From Paraniabella hibiscisoli (GTDB taxonomy: Bacteria > Bacteroidota > Bacteroidia > Chitinophagales > Chitinophagaceae): 64,000 nucleotides of DNA. Position 1 is the first letter of the stretch. Each line of letters begins with the position of its first letter. Shown piece after piece: positions 11,885 through 23,288 of the stretch. The position numbers were made by a program, and so were the translations under genes. A model generated the notes under the pieces. That model saw nothing but the letters and a program-made list of their open reading frames with translations, was not told the origin of the DNA and searched no databases. The stretch spans positions 434,001-498,000 of the forward strand of contig NZ_JAKWBK010000003.1 in the NCBI RefSeq assembly GCF_022512515.1, read 5' to 3'.

Positions 11885-12585
11885 TTATGGGATGTAATCT
11901 ACTACTCTATCTACAATATGCACAGGACCATTTGTTGATATAAAACCCGCAGCCCGGGTTTGTGTCATCATTTTACTTCCTATAAAATCATTGATCCTGA
12001 ACTTCATGTTCTGATCATTCACCACGCTAAAATAGATCACGCTTTCTGGATTATTGGCATAAGTGTTCGGCGGTTGTAAAGTCTTAGCCTTTACAGGTGT
12101 AGGACCTACACCACCAAAGTTATGCTCACCTTCTGCTATTAAGTACAACAGCCAGTTTTTCACTGAATCCTTTGGATAATCTTCCCATTTGGTTCCAGTG
12201 GCAGTTCCTATTTTATGGTATCCAAAATAACAATCCGCCGTGATCCTGTTACTCGCAAGCCTGTACACTGCATCATTGTGAAGAAATATAAATGTCTTGT
12301 TATTTTGCAAATAAAGGTTACTATCAATGCCTGAATAAACAATAGCCTGGTACATCCTGTAAAAACGGAGTCCTGTCGTGTAGGGCCCGTTGCATAGTCT
12401 TTCAGGAACTGCCAGGCTGTACGATTGATGTGGGGATCCAGCACTACCGGTTCAAAATCCCAGCTTTTCTGACGTTCCAGTCCAAATAGCTTTTTGCAAC
12501 CCGAATTCATTACCAGCAGCACCACCAGGATGCTACATAAAGGGATGAGTATATTTTTTTCATTTCTAATAATTTGTTTAATCAT
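11885..12585 (-). CDS. Fasciclin (FAS1)-domain outer-membrane lipoprotein
   Basis: Lipoprotein with Cys30 in the lipobox NSGC after a hydrophobic helix. One FAS1 domain fills the rest: TAWQFLKDYATG, TFIFLHNDAVYRL, ITADCYFGYHKIG and the closing ISTNGPVHIVDRVVDYIP, matching the family's 'NG-viHviD-vL-P' ending. A T5 run near 12361 is one base short; correction gives 233 aa. It occupies the SusE/SusF position directly after SusD, so the likely role is a surface accessory or glycan-binding lipoprotein; this is inference from position. An upstream ATG at 12603 would add six residues before the signal. Confidence 0.78.
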
Positions 12586-12664
12586 GAGCGCTTTTACCAA
12601 CACTCAAAACATATCTTCTTGTAAACGGAACGCGGAAAACGCGGTCATTCAATAACTTCACTAA

Positions 12665-14105
12665 TTAATACGGAGGATTTTGCTCCAACTTTGTATTAGC
12701 ATTGAGTACATTTCTGTGAATGGGCCAAAGAATAGTTCTGGGATCGCCCCAACCGGTTGCAGGTGAATTTCTTTGAATTTGCCTTCTTCTTAATATCGGA
12801 TCCATCACTTCAATCACTTTGTCGGTTCTTAAAAGATCAAACCAACGTTTGGCCTCCATATATAATTCAAGCTTTCTTTCTTCCAGTATTGCCGATTCCA
12901 TAATCGTTTGATTATTCAGGGAATCGGCACGGTAAGCGGTAACGCCAGCCCTGGCACGCACCTGGTTTAAAAGGCTGAGAGCGGTGCCGGGATCATTGAG
13001 TTTATTGGCGGCTTCTGCGCGCAGCAAAACAATGTCGGCCCAGCGATAGATCGGGAATAATATATTGGCTTCTGCTCCGTTAGGATATACCTGATTACCA
13101 CTGGCGTTGAGATTAGGTGCATAAAATTTTAAAAACTTATCGTGACTGGTATTTTTAAAATCGATGGTTTGGGGTCCGCGGATATCAGAAACTGTGGTAG
13201 TCCAATAGGTCCATACAGAATCTTCTACCTCAAAATCACTATTGGTATTGCCGGCGCCAATTAAGGTAGACACTTCAGCTCCGCCATCTAATGTCCAATC
13301 CCAATATACACTCCATATCGACTCCTTTGTAGAAGCGGGTGCAATAAAGAGATTTTTCCATGTGGCGGTAGGCTCAAGACTATACTTTTTTAACGCCATT
13401 AATTTATCATAGGCATCTTTGGCTAATTGATAATCCTTCTTCCACATGGCCACATCCATTTGCAGTGCATAAGTTCCGCCGACATTCGCCTCAAATACAT
13501 TATTCAGAGCGGGGTTAGCAAGGCTGGCCGCCATTTCAAGATCTTTAAGAATAAGTGTATCCACTATTAAATTCCTCGATGTTTTGGGTTTATCCGGGCT
13601 CAGGCTGATATCTTCGTAGGGTTCGGTCCATACGGGAACATCCCCCAGAGGCGAATTAACCAAAAATAGCATAATGCCCTTGTAGTATAACATTGAGCCA
13701 GGTAATGATTAATGGCGCTTTGAGCTATGCCCGTCTGGTGCTCCTGCTTAACAATCGGGATATATTTAATCCCCAGGTTGGCTCTTGCAATGGTAATGTA
13801 AAAATTGGTCCAATCCGAACCGGTAATGCCCGCACTCAACCCGTTCATGGCGTAGGATATATTACCATATTGTCCCACCCTGATCTCATCAGTTCTTGCA
13901 TCGCCATACAACGTGTAATCGTTGTCGAAGATGGCCTGTATGCCGTCATACATCGCGGCTATACCCCTTTAATATCGTCTTCGGTTTTCCAGAAAACAGT
14001 TGAACCTATTTCCGTTTTTGGATTTTGCTCCAGGAACTTTTTACAGCCGCTGAAGGTGATGATCAGTACTGCAATTAAAAGACTTCTGTATATTATATTT
14101 ATCAT
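12665..14105 (-). CDS. SusD-like/RagB outer-membrane glycan-binding lipoprotein (two frameshifts)
   Basis: Surface lipoprotein that caps the SusC transporter and binds glycan. It starts MINIIYRSLLIAVLIITFSG with lipobox Cys21, then KKFLEQNPKTE, typical of SusD. TPR-like helices and the RagB C-terminus are visible: LPIYRWADIVLLRAEAANK, LLNQVRARAGV, AILEERKLELYMEAKRWFDL and LWPIHRNVLNANTKLEQNP. Breaks are at G4 near 13968 (restores IKGGIAAMYDG) and G5 near 13637 (restores RLWGDVPVWTEPY). Corrected length is 480 aa. It starts 10 bp after the SusC stop. Confidence 0.92.
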
Positions 14106-14115
14106 ATCAAATCAT

Positions 14116-17100
14116 TTAAAAGTTAACGTTTACTCCTACTCCAACTTCACGTCTCCTTGGATAACGACCGTTGTCCTGTCCCATTTGCAGAGGATCTCCC
14201 GAGGGAAACTCCGGATCAAACCAGGTGTAGTTCGTCCATGTAACTAAATTGGAACCATAAACGTAAAGGCTTGCTCCCCTGGAAAAAATAGTTTTGGCCC
14301 ATTGTGGTTTCAGATTATAGGTAAGTCGTGCATAAGACAGCCTTATAAACGAACCATCTTCCAGGAAACGGTCGTTCATACGCATATTACCTGTGGTCTG
14401 TCTGCGGCTGACTTCGGGTACATTGGTAATATCTCCAGGTTTGAACCATGCCTCATAAATAGTTTGAGGCCTGGGAATAATATGTGTTGTGCCGTAATTA
14501 TCGAGTGTTTGAGCAGCATTATTGTAAACCTTGTTTCCCCAGGTTGTGTTAAAGGTAAATGATAAAGAAAGCTGTTTGTACGTCAGCGTATTGATGATTG
14601 CAGCAAAAAACTTAGGTTGTGCATTTCCCAGTATCAGGCGATCCCTGTCATCAATAACACTATCCCTGTTCAGGTTTTCAAAAATTACATCCCCGCCACG
14701 CAGTTTACTGCCCCGTCCATAAAGACTTTGTACGATGCCTGTGTAAGGCTGCCCATTGTAACTATATCCGGAGAACTTTCCGGCTGCATCAAAATCAGGT
14801 GTGAGCCGGTCCCAATTTTCATTATAAGCATTCGATTCATCATAAGCGTAAACGCCGAGGGCTTTCCATCCGTAAAAATCTCCCAGCTGACCGCCTTCTC
14901 TTATAAACCAGCCGGCGTTTCCTCCATCTGCTGTATTACCTGAAATAAATGACTCCCCGTTATAAAGTGTTTTTACGATGCTTTTATACCTCGAATAATT
15001 GGCCACTACATTCCAGTTCAGATTTTTGGTAGATATAGCTGTTGCGTTTACCTGGAACTCAAATCCTTTGGTTTGAATACTTCCGAGGTTTACCCGAACG
15101 CTGTTAAAGCCTGTCTCTCTCGGAAGTGGCCTGTTATACAAAAGATCTTTGGTGGTTTTATCGTATACATCAATGGCTATAGAAATGCGATTTTTCAACA
15201 AGCTTATATCTAAACCAAAGTTCGCCTGGATCAAACTCTCCCAGGCCAGCTTGGGATTGCCAAATGAATTACCAAAAGCTACACCCGATACCGTATTGTA
15301 ATATCGGCCAAATCCATACCGCTGTAAAGCATCATAGTTCCCGATGCGCTCATTACCTACTTTTCCGTAGCTTGCTCTAAAGCGGGCGTCCGATAACAGA
15401 GGCTTGGCCCACTGCATAAACTGCTCATCAGAGATTCTCCATCCGGCACCTATAGTTGGAAACAAACCCCAGCTATTGTCCTTTCCAAATCTTGAAGATC
15501 CGTCGTAGCGTACAGAGCCGTTAATAGTATACTTTCCTTTAAAGCTATATCCTAACCTGCCAAAAAAGAAGCCAGGGTATTGCCGCTTGCATTAAACTCA
15601 GCAGGCAATATCGTTTGAGCCGAATTGATAGCTATGATTGTTTCGGTAGCATAATTTCTAGCCTCTGTGTAGGTGCTTTTATTATCACTTTTTCTGCACT
15701 AAATCCAGTTGTAAGGTTTATACTATGGTTTTTACCAAAGCGTGGATCATAATTTATAAACGCCTGGTATTGCCATTGCGTGGAACGGTCAAACCCTTCA
15801 CCCCCATTATTAGATAACGGCGTGTTAGAGCTTAAGATCTTAGGAGAAAAATCAAGATCATAGCCCTGCGTATAAAGAAAAGTATAATTGGTCGTAAACC
15901 TCAGGTTCTTCAAAATAGCGTACTGGATCTCGTTGAACAATTGGGCGTTAAACTGTTCCTCATTGTTAACTTCGTATAACGCAACAGACAATGGATTTCT
16001 CCTGCCACTCACATATCCTGTAAGCGAACCGTCAGGGTAATAGAGCGTAAAATTAGTAGGTCGCTGAAAGGTTTGGTTGATCGTATTGCCTTCATTAATA
16101 TTATTGCGTTTGCGATACCCGAACTGGTAACGGGTAATAAATTTAAATTTTTCATTGGGCACGAAATCCAGGTTGGTGCGGGCCTGTACCTGCTTACCCC
16201 AGCTGTTGAGTATCAATCCCTGATCATTAACATACCGCATATTAGTGTAATAATTCAGCGTTTTGCTACCACCGCTCAAACCAAGGTCTACCTGGTCTCT
16301 TTTCGCTACTCTTGTTAAGGCATCCTGGTAATCATTATCGGCATTGAAACCAGGATTCAGCGAATCTGTACTGGATCCGGCACCAGAACTGTTGGGGCTT
16401 TGCTTTTGCCTGAACAGCCTTACTTCTCTGGCATTTGCCTGGCGCAGCTTATGAGCCAGGAAGCCATAGTTTCTTAAATAGCGTACATCTATTTTCGGTT
16501 TGCCCTCCTGCCCTTTTTTAGTGGTAATAATAATGACACCATTGGCAGCCCGGGAACCATATATAGCTGAAGATGCGGCGTCTTTCAAAATTTCAATAGA
16601 CTGGATATCGTTAGGGTTAATATTATTTCCGTTAGCGCCCACCACTCCATCAATAACATATAGGGGTTCGTTGCCGGCACTGGAAAAAGTAGATCCCCCA
16701 CGGATGGTAACAGAACTCTCGGCTCCCGGTTCGCCCGAATTATTAATTACCAGCAATCCCGCTGCCTGTCCCTGCAGGGCATCAGCAATATTAACAGCCT
16801 GCCGCTCCTCTATCTGCTTTGCGCTAATAGATGTGATAGCACCAGTAACATCTCTTTTTTCTGTGTTCCGTAGCCAATAACTACCACATCATCCAGATCT
16901 GAAATGGACTCGAACAAAGTAATGTCTATTTTATCCCGGTCATTAATGTTCTCCTCCTTTTCCAGGTAACCTATAGCGGAAAAAACAAGTACAGTTTGCC
17001 CGTCTGGTACCGATATCGAGTAACGGCCTTCTGCGTCGGTCATTGTGCCACCTTTCAAACTTTTTTGGGTGATCGAAACGCCCTTAATGGGTGCGCCCTT

Positions 17101-17283
17101 TGCATCCGTCACAACTCCTGTAACCTTAATATTCTTTTGCTGTAGCAAATTCATTTCATTTTTAGAACTACCGCCGGAGTATCCTGTTGCAGCATACAGG
17201 ACCTGTGAATATGCAAACAGCATAATAACAGCCAATGGCAATGGATAAACATAGCGGCTCTTCTTTTTAAAGCAGTACGTCAT
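14116..17283 (-). CDS. SusC-like TonB-dependent outer-membrane transporter (three frameshifts)
   Basis: TonB-dependent importer of oligosaccharides. Order: signal/anchor region (residues 1-32), CarboxypepD_reg-like domain (about 50-125: VTGVVTDAKGAPIKGVSIT), the SusC signature DDVVVIGYGTQKK, the plug (VTIRGGSTFSSAGNEPLYVIDGV) and a long beta-barrel ending in REVGVGVNVNF. Breaks are at a T6 run near 16858 (restores TQKKRDVTGAITS), an A4 near 15675 and a T6 near 15586. Corrected length is 1056 aa. It is first gene of the operon and pairs with SusD. There is no N-terminal STN domain, so it is an ordinary SusC, not a transducer tied to an anti-sigma factor; control is more likely by the divergent AraC gene. 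Confidence 0.93.
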
Positions 17284-17470
17284 ATAGTTTTATTTAAGAA
17301 TGTGCAATCGTTAATCTATACTGCAAGTAAAGTCGTTTTAACACGGTAAAAGACCGGCTTATTATCCAAGTAATAAGCAATTTTACCATTCATATATTCC
17401 CTCGTTCAGTTATGGTGTATATTTCGTTTACAAATCCAAAATACCTTTCAACACTTGTCTAAAAATCAGA
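17284..17470. promoter_or_regulatory. Divergent intergenic region between susC-like and AraC genes
   Basis: 187 bp of AT-rich DNA between the starts of the SusC-like gene (minus) and the AraC-type regulator (plus). It must hold the promoters of both and is the natural place for the AraC operator. I see no convincing pair of Bacteroidota -33/-7 elements and no long palindrome, so no exact site is called. Confidence 0.5.
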
Positions 17471-18340
17471 ATGAAACCACATTTGCTAAAAATCGCTCCT
17501 GCTCCCGGCACCTCTTTTGAAGCCAGGCGCGATCTTTTCCCTATTAACAGGCGTTGGCACTGCCATGAAGAAATAGAGCTGATATATATTGCTAAAGGAA
17601 CAGGGATGTTACTGATCGGCGATCACGTAAGGCTTTTCGCAGAGGGAACTATTTGCCTGATCGGATCGCATGTTCCGCATTATTGGCGCTTTGATGACAG
17701 GTATCATGAAACAGATGTTGAAGAAAGTATCAATGTAATTGCTATCCATTTCCTGGAATCTTTCTGGGGGCAAAAATTCTTAAAACTTCCTGAAAATACC
17801 GATATCAGGTTACTTTTGGAAAACGCCAAAAGAGGAATCCTTATTGATGAATTGAATGAGGCATTGATACATGCTTTTGAAAATGTTTTGAATACAGACA
17901 GGCCTTACCGGATCATTTCTTTGTTAACCATTCTTACCAAAATAGCCGGCTGGAAAAATCAGTTTTTCCTGTCTTCTACCGATATTCAGTTAAATGTCGG
18001 AGCTACAGAAGAAGAACGGATTAACGAGGTATACGAGTATACTATTAAAAATTTCAGAAAGAAAATTCAACTGGACGAAATTGCAAAAATAGCGGGCGTA
18101 CGTCCTAATTCCTTTTGCCGTTTTTTTAAACTGAGAACGAGAAAAACCTATACACAATTTATCGCCGAGCTTAGAATAGCCCATGTTTGTAAACTCCTGG
18201 TAAAAACCGATAATCCAATTAAGAAAATTTGCTATGATAGTGGCTTTTATAATTTCACTTCTTTTCACAAATGTTTTAAACAGGTTACCGGCATGAGCCC
18301 TCTTCTCTATCAGAAAAAACACAAGCCTCTGTCAGTTTAA
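17471..18340 (+). CDS. AraC-family transcriptional regulator
   Basis: 289 aa, intact. The N-terminal cupin-like sensor (about residues 1-110) includes RRWHCHEEIELIYIAKGTG and GSHVPHYWR. The C-terminal double helix-turn-helix (about 185-285) includes LDEIAKIAGVRPNSFCRFFK, then ICYDSGFYNFTSFHKCFKQ and the terminal VTGMSPLLYQKKH. It is transcribed away from the SusC operon, and the GH28 gene follows on the same strand, so it probably senses a sugar and controls both sides. No transmembrane or receiver segment is present, so it is a cytoplasmic one-component regulator, not a hybrid two-component protein. Confidence 0.92.
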   Translation: MKPHLLKIAPAPGTSFEARRDLFPINRRWHCHEEIELIYIAKGTGMLLIGDHVRLFAEGTICLIGSHVPHYWRFDDRYHETDVEESINVIAIHFLESFWGQKFLKLPENTDIRLLLENAKRGILIDELNEALIHAFENVLNTDRPYRIISLLTILTKIAGWKNQFFLSSTDIQLNVGATEEERINEVYEYTIKNFRKKIQLDEIAKIAGVRPNSFCRFFKLRTRKTYTQFIAELRIAHVCKLLVKTDNPIKKICYDSGFYNFTSFHKCFKQVTGMSPLLYQKKHKPLSV

Positions 18341-18393
18341 ATTATTTAAACTGTACAAGCATTTATTATACTATCACGTCAAGTTACTTTAAA

Positions 18394-21199
18394 ATGAAAT
18401 CACTTTTTTTAAGATCATTGCCGCCACATTCTTTTTCCGGCAACAATATCAGCTCAAAAGGCATTGTTACCTTCTTCGCGTTATGTAAGCAGGATAAGTA
18501 ATGACACCCTTTATATCATAACAGGTACCACTTATTTATTCGATGTGGATACCCCTGAAAACGAAGGCTTAAAATCTACTACGCCAACTGTTAAGAATCT
18601 GGTTTCAGACTTTTCCTGCCTGGCCGCTGATTACTCCATACTTACACCTGCCGGTTTAGAAAAAAGAAGGGGTTATTGCCACCGCGACCGGCTGCTTATT
18701 CGTTTAAAAGGCAGGTCTGTGAAACAATACCCTATTGCTTTGCGCCCCGCTGCGCTTAAAGGGATGCTGGATATTGAGCAACCACGCCGGACCGTCGGCA
18801 CCCGGGGAGATCTGATCATTAATTACACTGCGGGCCAGAGAAGCCCGAATACAACAATAGTAATAACATTGCCAAGGAATTTTACAGCAGATCCCGGTAA
18901 TACCTTCATTAATATTATCGGTCGCGGAGAGGTACTGCTTCAGAAGCTTGAGCAACAATCTATTGGCAGAACCGGTACCAATTACCCGTATAACAAAACG
19001 GGACACGCGCAATGGTCAAAAGATGGAAAGCAAATTACTTTAACGGGACTCGATCTTCGCCCATCAAATGGCGTAGATGTAAAAATAAGAATACAGGGAG
19101 CCGGCTTTTCTACGAGCGGTGTTCATGGGTTTAAAGCTTATTATACTACCCACGAACCAGAGATCCTGAAAAGCCCGGAATCAAATGCAATGGTTACTGT
19201 AACACGGGCCGTAACTGATTTACAGAGAATTCCGGATTCATCAACCTACCAGGCCGGCATGCCAGGCGGGTACAGTTATACCACCTTAAAATGGCCACGG
19301 ATCTCAGCTTCGCGCATTATCATTCAGCAATCTACCAACGAAGGCAAAAGCTGGATTACTTCCGATGCCAGTGTTGATATGAGAAACGGTATAGGCCAGC
19401 TAAAAGAACTGCAACCCGGAAAACTTTACCTGTTCAGGATATTGGTTTCGGGCGGCAAGCACCAGGGAGCTTCCAATATCGTGTCTTTTTTCGGGGAAAG
19501 TAGATATAAAGAAATTCGGCGTTTCGGGTAAAGGCGATACCGATGATACCGACAAAATAAACGCAGCCATAGATTCATTATACCGTTTGGGCGGCGGAAC
19601 CATTTTGTTCAGCCGTGGTACCTATAACTTAAGAACAGTACACCTGAAAAGCAATGTATGGTTATACCTGGATAAAGACGCCACCATTCAGGCTTTAAAG
19701 GGCGGCGACGCTCCGGAGCTCACCTGGTTCAGTAGTAAAAAATACAGGTCAGGATTATCACCAACTGATATGGGGCCGTATATCCACCCTGAAAACTGGT
19801 TAACCAAACAGGATGTGGGCCATACCTACTTTCGAAACGCCATGTTTACTGCTGAAAGAGAGGATAACATAAAAATTACCGGCAATGGCTATATAACGGG
19901 AAATGGCAACCTGGTTACCAGTGACAAAGTGATGGATAACAAACAGGATAATCGCAGTGATAAAATGTTTTCATTTAAGCTATGCAGCCGTATTGAAATA
20001 GGTGGCATTTACAGGAAAGAAGATATATGGTATGATAGCGCCAGTGATGCGTATTACATAACCAGCGATAAAGGCAGGGACTTTAATACAGACAACATGC
20101 TAAAAATTGACAGGGCCGGACATTTTGTATTGCTGGCTACCGGAACGGACCAGATTAATGTGCATGATACCTATTTCGCAAAAGACAACAGTTCGAATGC
20201 AAGAGATATTTACGACTTTATGGGATGTAATGATGTTTACGTACGTAATATTTACTCCAAGGTAAGTTCAGACGATATAGTAAAGCCCGGATCTGACTGC
20301 TCTTTGGGGTTCACCCGGCCGGCAAAAAATTATAAGGTACGCAATATTATAGGCGACACCAATTGTAATCTTTTTCAAATTGGTTCTGAAACGGCCGATG
20401 ATATCACCAATATATGCGTTGATAATATTTATGTATTGGGGGCCAATAAAGCCGGCTTTTCTATTTCTACCAACGATGGCGGCCTTGTTAAAGACATTCA
20501 CTTAAACTGCGGTGAAACCGGCCCTTTACATAGCCGTTCAAAGATGCTGCGCACACACACTCCTTTTTTATTTCTATTTCTAATCGAGGGCGGGTATTAG
20601 GAGCCGAAGCCCGACTATTTAAATTCACAGAAAATGGTGCAACAAGAAATGAATTGCTTGTTACGAATATTAATATCGGAAGGGTGGAAAACATTATGCT
20701 CAACGGCATAGATATCTCAGAAGTTTATGCAGGCAGTTCTTATGGGAAAGCTAGTAAGAGATGGCTGAAATTTGACGGCAGCCAACGTATTGCATCGCCC
20801 ATTGTTGCAGGGTATGCATTGCCCTCCGCCAACCATGTTGAAGGAGGTCTTACCTTCACGTTACCCAATGGTATTCATACGGGATATATCACCAATATCA
20901 GGTTTAATGATATTCACCTGCTCGTTAAGGGCGGCCATCCTGCGTCTGATACAGCGGCTAATCCGCCGGAGCTGGGGGTAGGACAATATAATGTTTCCAA
21001 CCTGAAGACACAGCCATCATGGGGCATTTGGGCAAGGCATGTTAAAGATTTGGCTATTACTAACTCAACATTTGACTATGAGCACCCTGACCATCGTTAC
21101 TGGTTGTTTTTGAACGATGCTAAAAACGTTCGTTTAATTAATAACCGGGTAGCCGGTACAGCAATTATTGGTCAGAAAGAAACAACAGGTTTACAATAA
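18394..21199 (+). CDS. GH28-like pectinase (polygalacturonase-type beta-helix) with N-terminal accessory domain (four frameshifts)
   Basis: Restoring one T in the T7 run at about 18404 and one base in the next T run gives signal peptide MKSLFFKIIAATFFFPATIS and a 935-aa protein. Residues about 30-350 form a beta-rich accessory region ending in a fibronectin-III-like segment (WPRISASRIIIQQSTNEGKS). The right-handed beta-helix follows: GVSGKGDTDDTDKINAAID, GGGTILFSRGTYNLRTVHLK, VWLYLDKDATIQA, ITGNGYITGNG and later SSDDIVKPGSDC, the GH28-type Asp-rich site. Other breaks are near 19490 (one extra T) and 20568 (T6 short by one). Exo-polygalacturonase or rhamnogalacturonan hydrolase action is likely. 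It lies 53 bp after the AraC gene. Confidence 0.8.
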
Positions 21200-21297
21200 A
21201 ACAGGTTTGCAGTACCCATCCATATTCATCTGTGTATGGGTACGCATGATGACAGATTCAGCAGGAAGATAAGCTCGAGATATATCCCAACAATAAT

Positions 21298-21318
21298 ACG
21301 CCTTAAACGGGCGTTTTG
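21298..21318 (+). terminator. Possible weak terminator after the GH28-like gene
   Basis: ACGCC pairs with GGCGT across a 7-base loop and is followed by TTTTG. The stem is only five pairs. It lies about 100 bp beyond the GH28 stop and before the convergent beta-helix gene, where a terminator is expected. Confidence 0.35.
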
Positions 21319-21415
21319 TTGCTAAAGAATTTGCTATAGTAAACGACAACACTCTCACAGATGCCCTCAATATGCAGCAGATTTTAGTTTCTTTTTAAGC
21401 CTAATTGTCTTGCTT

Positions 21416-22887
21416 TCAATTGAGCCTGATACAAAGAGGAAGGTTGCAGCCCGTCTTGTTCATGACCTTCCCATTCTCCATCGGGCCGGCCTTCCAGCCT
21501 GCCTGGTACTTTTTTCCTTTAACACCGATTGCATAATTTTTACCGGAGACCCATGGGCTTTCAACGACCACGGTTCTGGCAATGCAGTTCCAGAAAATCT
21601 GATTTACTCCCGGCCATCCGTGACCCGATCCCCAGTTACCACGGTCTCTCACATTCATCTCGCCCGAGGTTTCAATATTGTCATATAAAGTACCCATCGC
21701 CCAGCGATGGTGTGGTCCTATATCTGCATGTGTGTTGCTTGCCTTACAGTTGTAAAACACATTAGGACCGCAAACCCTGGCACCTGTCACATAATCATGC
21801 CGTCCATCTTTCGCCACACAATTCATGAAGAGGTTTTGCTGGCCATCATTATTAAATGAATAACGCCGGCCGCCGGTTATTATCGATTTATGATCAGTAC
21901 CGGAACAATTAAGCACCGAGATATTTTTACTAAACCGGCCCAGGTTAACACAGGAATAAGCGAAATAACGGGCATTCACGTTTCTAACCCAGCCATGCTC
22001 TACTTTATCAAAAGAGATCGCATCCCAGGAATGATCTTCTGACGTGTCCCAGTATATGCCGACTCACAATTGAGATTCTCTACACCAATATTCCGGATCC
22101 TTCCATTGAAGTTATATTTATAAATAAAGGCGGAACAATACTTAGCATCCATTTCCATTACCACAGGGTTGTCAATAATCAGGTCATTCCCTTTTATTGC
22201 TGTTACTTCCCGCTGGAATTGAAAACGGTATTCCTTTACCTGCCATTGCTGTGTACCGGGACGTTCCACAATACGGCTCATCTTTAAATCATCTATCCAT
22301 TGCTGTGTTGCATTCCATTCCAGAATAATACGATCTCCTTTTTTAAAACCGGCTGTTGATACCACAGGTATCGAAAAACTGCCAACCGGTACATATTCGG
22401 TTCTGACACCCGTTCTTGTGCCTTTAATTTCTTTCATGCTGCCTTCACCCAATACCTTTATCAGGGGTCGCTTATCAGTACCTTCAGCAATAAAAGTTGT
22501 GCCCGTCCCTTCACCCCGCAAAACGATACCGCTGGCATTAATTTTTATCTGGTCTTTGATAGAATACCTGCCCTTTTTTACAACAATCGCTCCGCGAAAA
22601 CCCAATTTACTTAAAGGCTTTCCAGCCAATTCGTCAATAGCCTGTTGTATCTGATCTGCAGCCTGCGGGCCAGGCTCAATAGTTTTAGCAACAGGTATAT
22701 CGGGGATAGGAACATTACCTGTTTCATAGCCTACCCGGCTAAAATCGGGTAATATATTTCCCCTAGAATCTGGCTTGTATATTAAACGGCCATCCGGCTT
22801 TAATTCTACTAATTTCGAGTGCCACTCCTTCCATGTGAAAGAACTAATAGTTAATGCCAAAAAGACAATCAGTAAACGTATATGCAT
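21416..22887 (-). CDS. Secreted right-handed beta-helix protein (pectate lyase superfamily-like; one frameshift)
   Basis: 490 aa after adding one base near 22056. The N-terminus MHIRLLIVFLALTISSF is a signal peptide. It then shows the pectate_lyase_3 pattern: QQAIDELAGKP, GFRGAIVVKKGRYSI, INASGIVLRGEGTGTTFIAEG. Later coils are rich in Asn and aromatic ladders (NISVLNCSGTDHKSIITGG, LFMNCVAKDGRHDYVTGARV, VFYNCKASNTHADIGPHHRW). The family holds lyases, hydrolases and epimerases acting on pectin-like chains; the exact reaction is not deducible. It converges on the GH28-like gene and probably belongs to the same pectin or uronate programme. Confidence 0.75.
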
Positions 22888-23090
22888 ACCCGGTTTTTTA
22901 TATAATATTCCAAAAAAAAATCAGGACTTTATCCCAGCAGGTAAAATAGCTTACAAATCAGGTAATTTGCTGTATCTGGATGGTTACCCTGTTTTAAAGA
23001 GGAGGCCACATATCAGGTTTTGAAATCTCTTGTTTCCACCCGGATGAAATCGATTCGGATCCGGAATTATCAGGTAATTTTTTTATCCCA

Positions 23091-23132
23091 TGGAGGGTAT
23101 CGGAGTCGAACCGACGACCTCTTGCATGCCAT
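23091..23132 (-). repeat. Displaced tRNA-Ala 3' fragment: distal attachment site
   Basis: 42 bp equal to the 3' part of tRNA-Ala(GGC) from the anticodon loop to the discriminator base, with one change in the acceptor stem (plus-strand G97 here, A in the intact gene). No 5' half exists next to it (the flank reads ccgccttttgg), so it is not a tRNA gene. It is the chromosomal end left behind when the island's own copy of the 3' end completed the tRNA. Confidence 0.88.
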
Positions 23133-23260
23133 CCGCCTTTTGGCTGACTTCAACCAGTTACAAATAAAATACGCAACAATGGTTATCAAAAATTTACAAT
23201 TTTATCAATTGTTTTTTTCTGCTAATTAAATTAGTTTTATCGGGCTTTTAGTTGTATCAG

Positions 23261-23274
23261 GGTTTTATCAGGAG
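23261..23274 (+). repeat. Left copy of a 14-bp repeat inside the island end (possible integrase arm site)
   Basis: The 14-mer ggttttatcaggag lies 129 bp inside the left attachment site and occurs identically, in the same orientation, at 43201-43214, about 53 bp inside the right one. Arm-type integrase or excisionase sites are expected at these places; the function is inference. Confidence 0.4.
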
Positions 23275-23288
23275 AAAATGTAGCGTGT

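Noticed and set aside
447-17283. Degraded polysaccharide locus full of pseudogenes
   Set aside because: Each break is a one-base error in a homopolymer or short repeat, corrected lengths match family norms, and essential genes elsewhere in the window show the same breaks.
23091-23132. Second tRNA-Ala gene
   Set aside because: Only the 3' part is present and the flanking sequence cannot form the 5' acceptor, D or anticodon arms; it is an attachment-site fragment.
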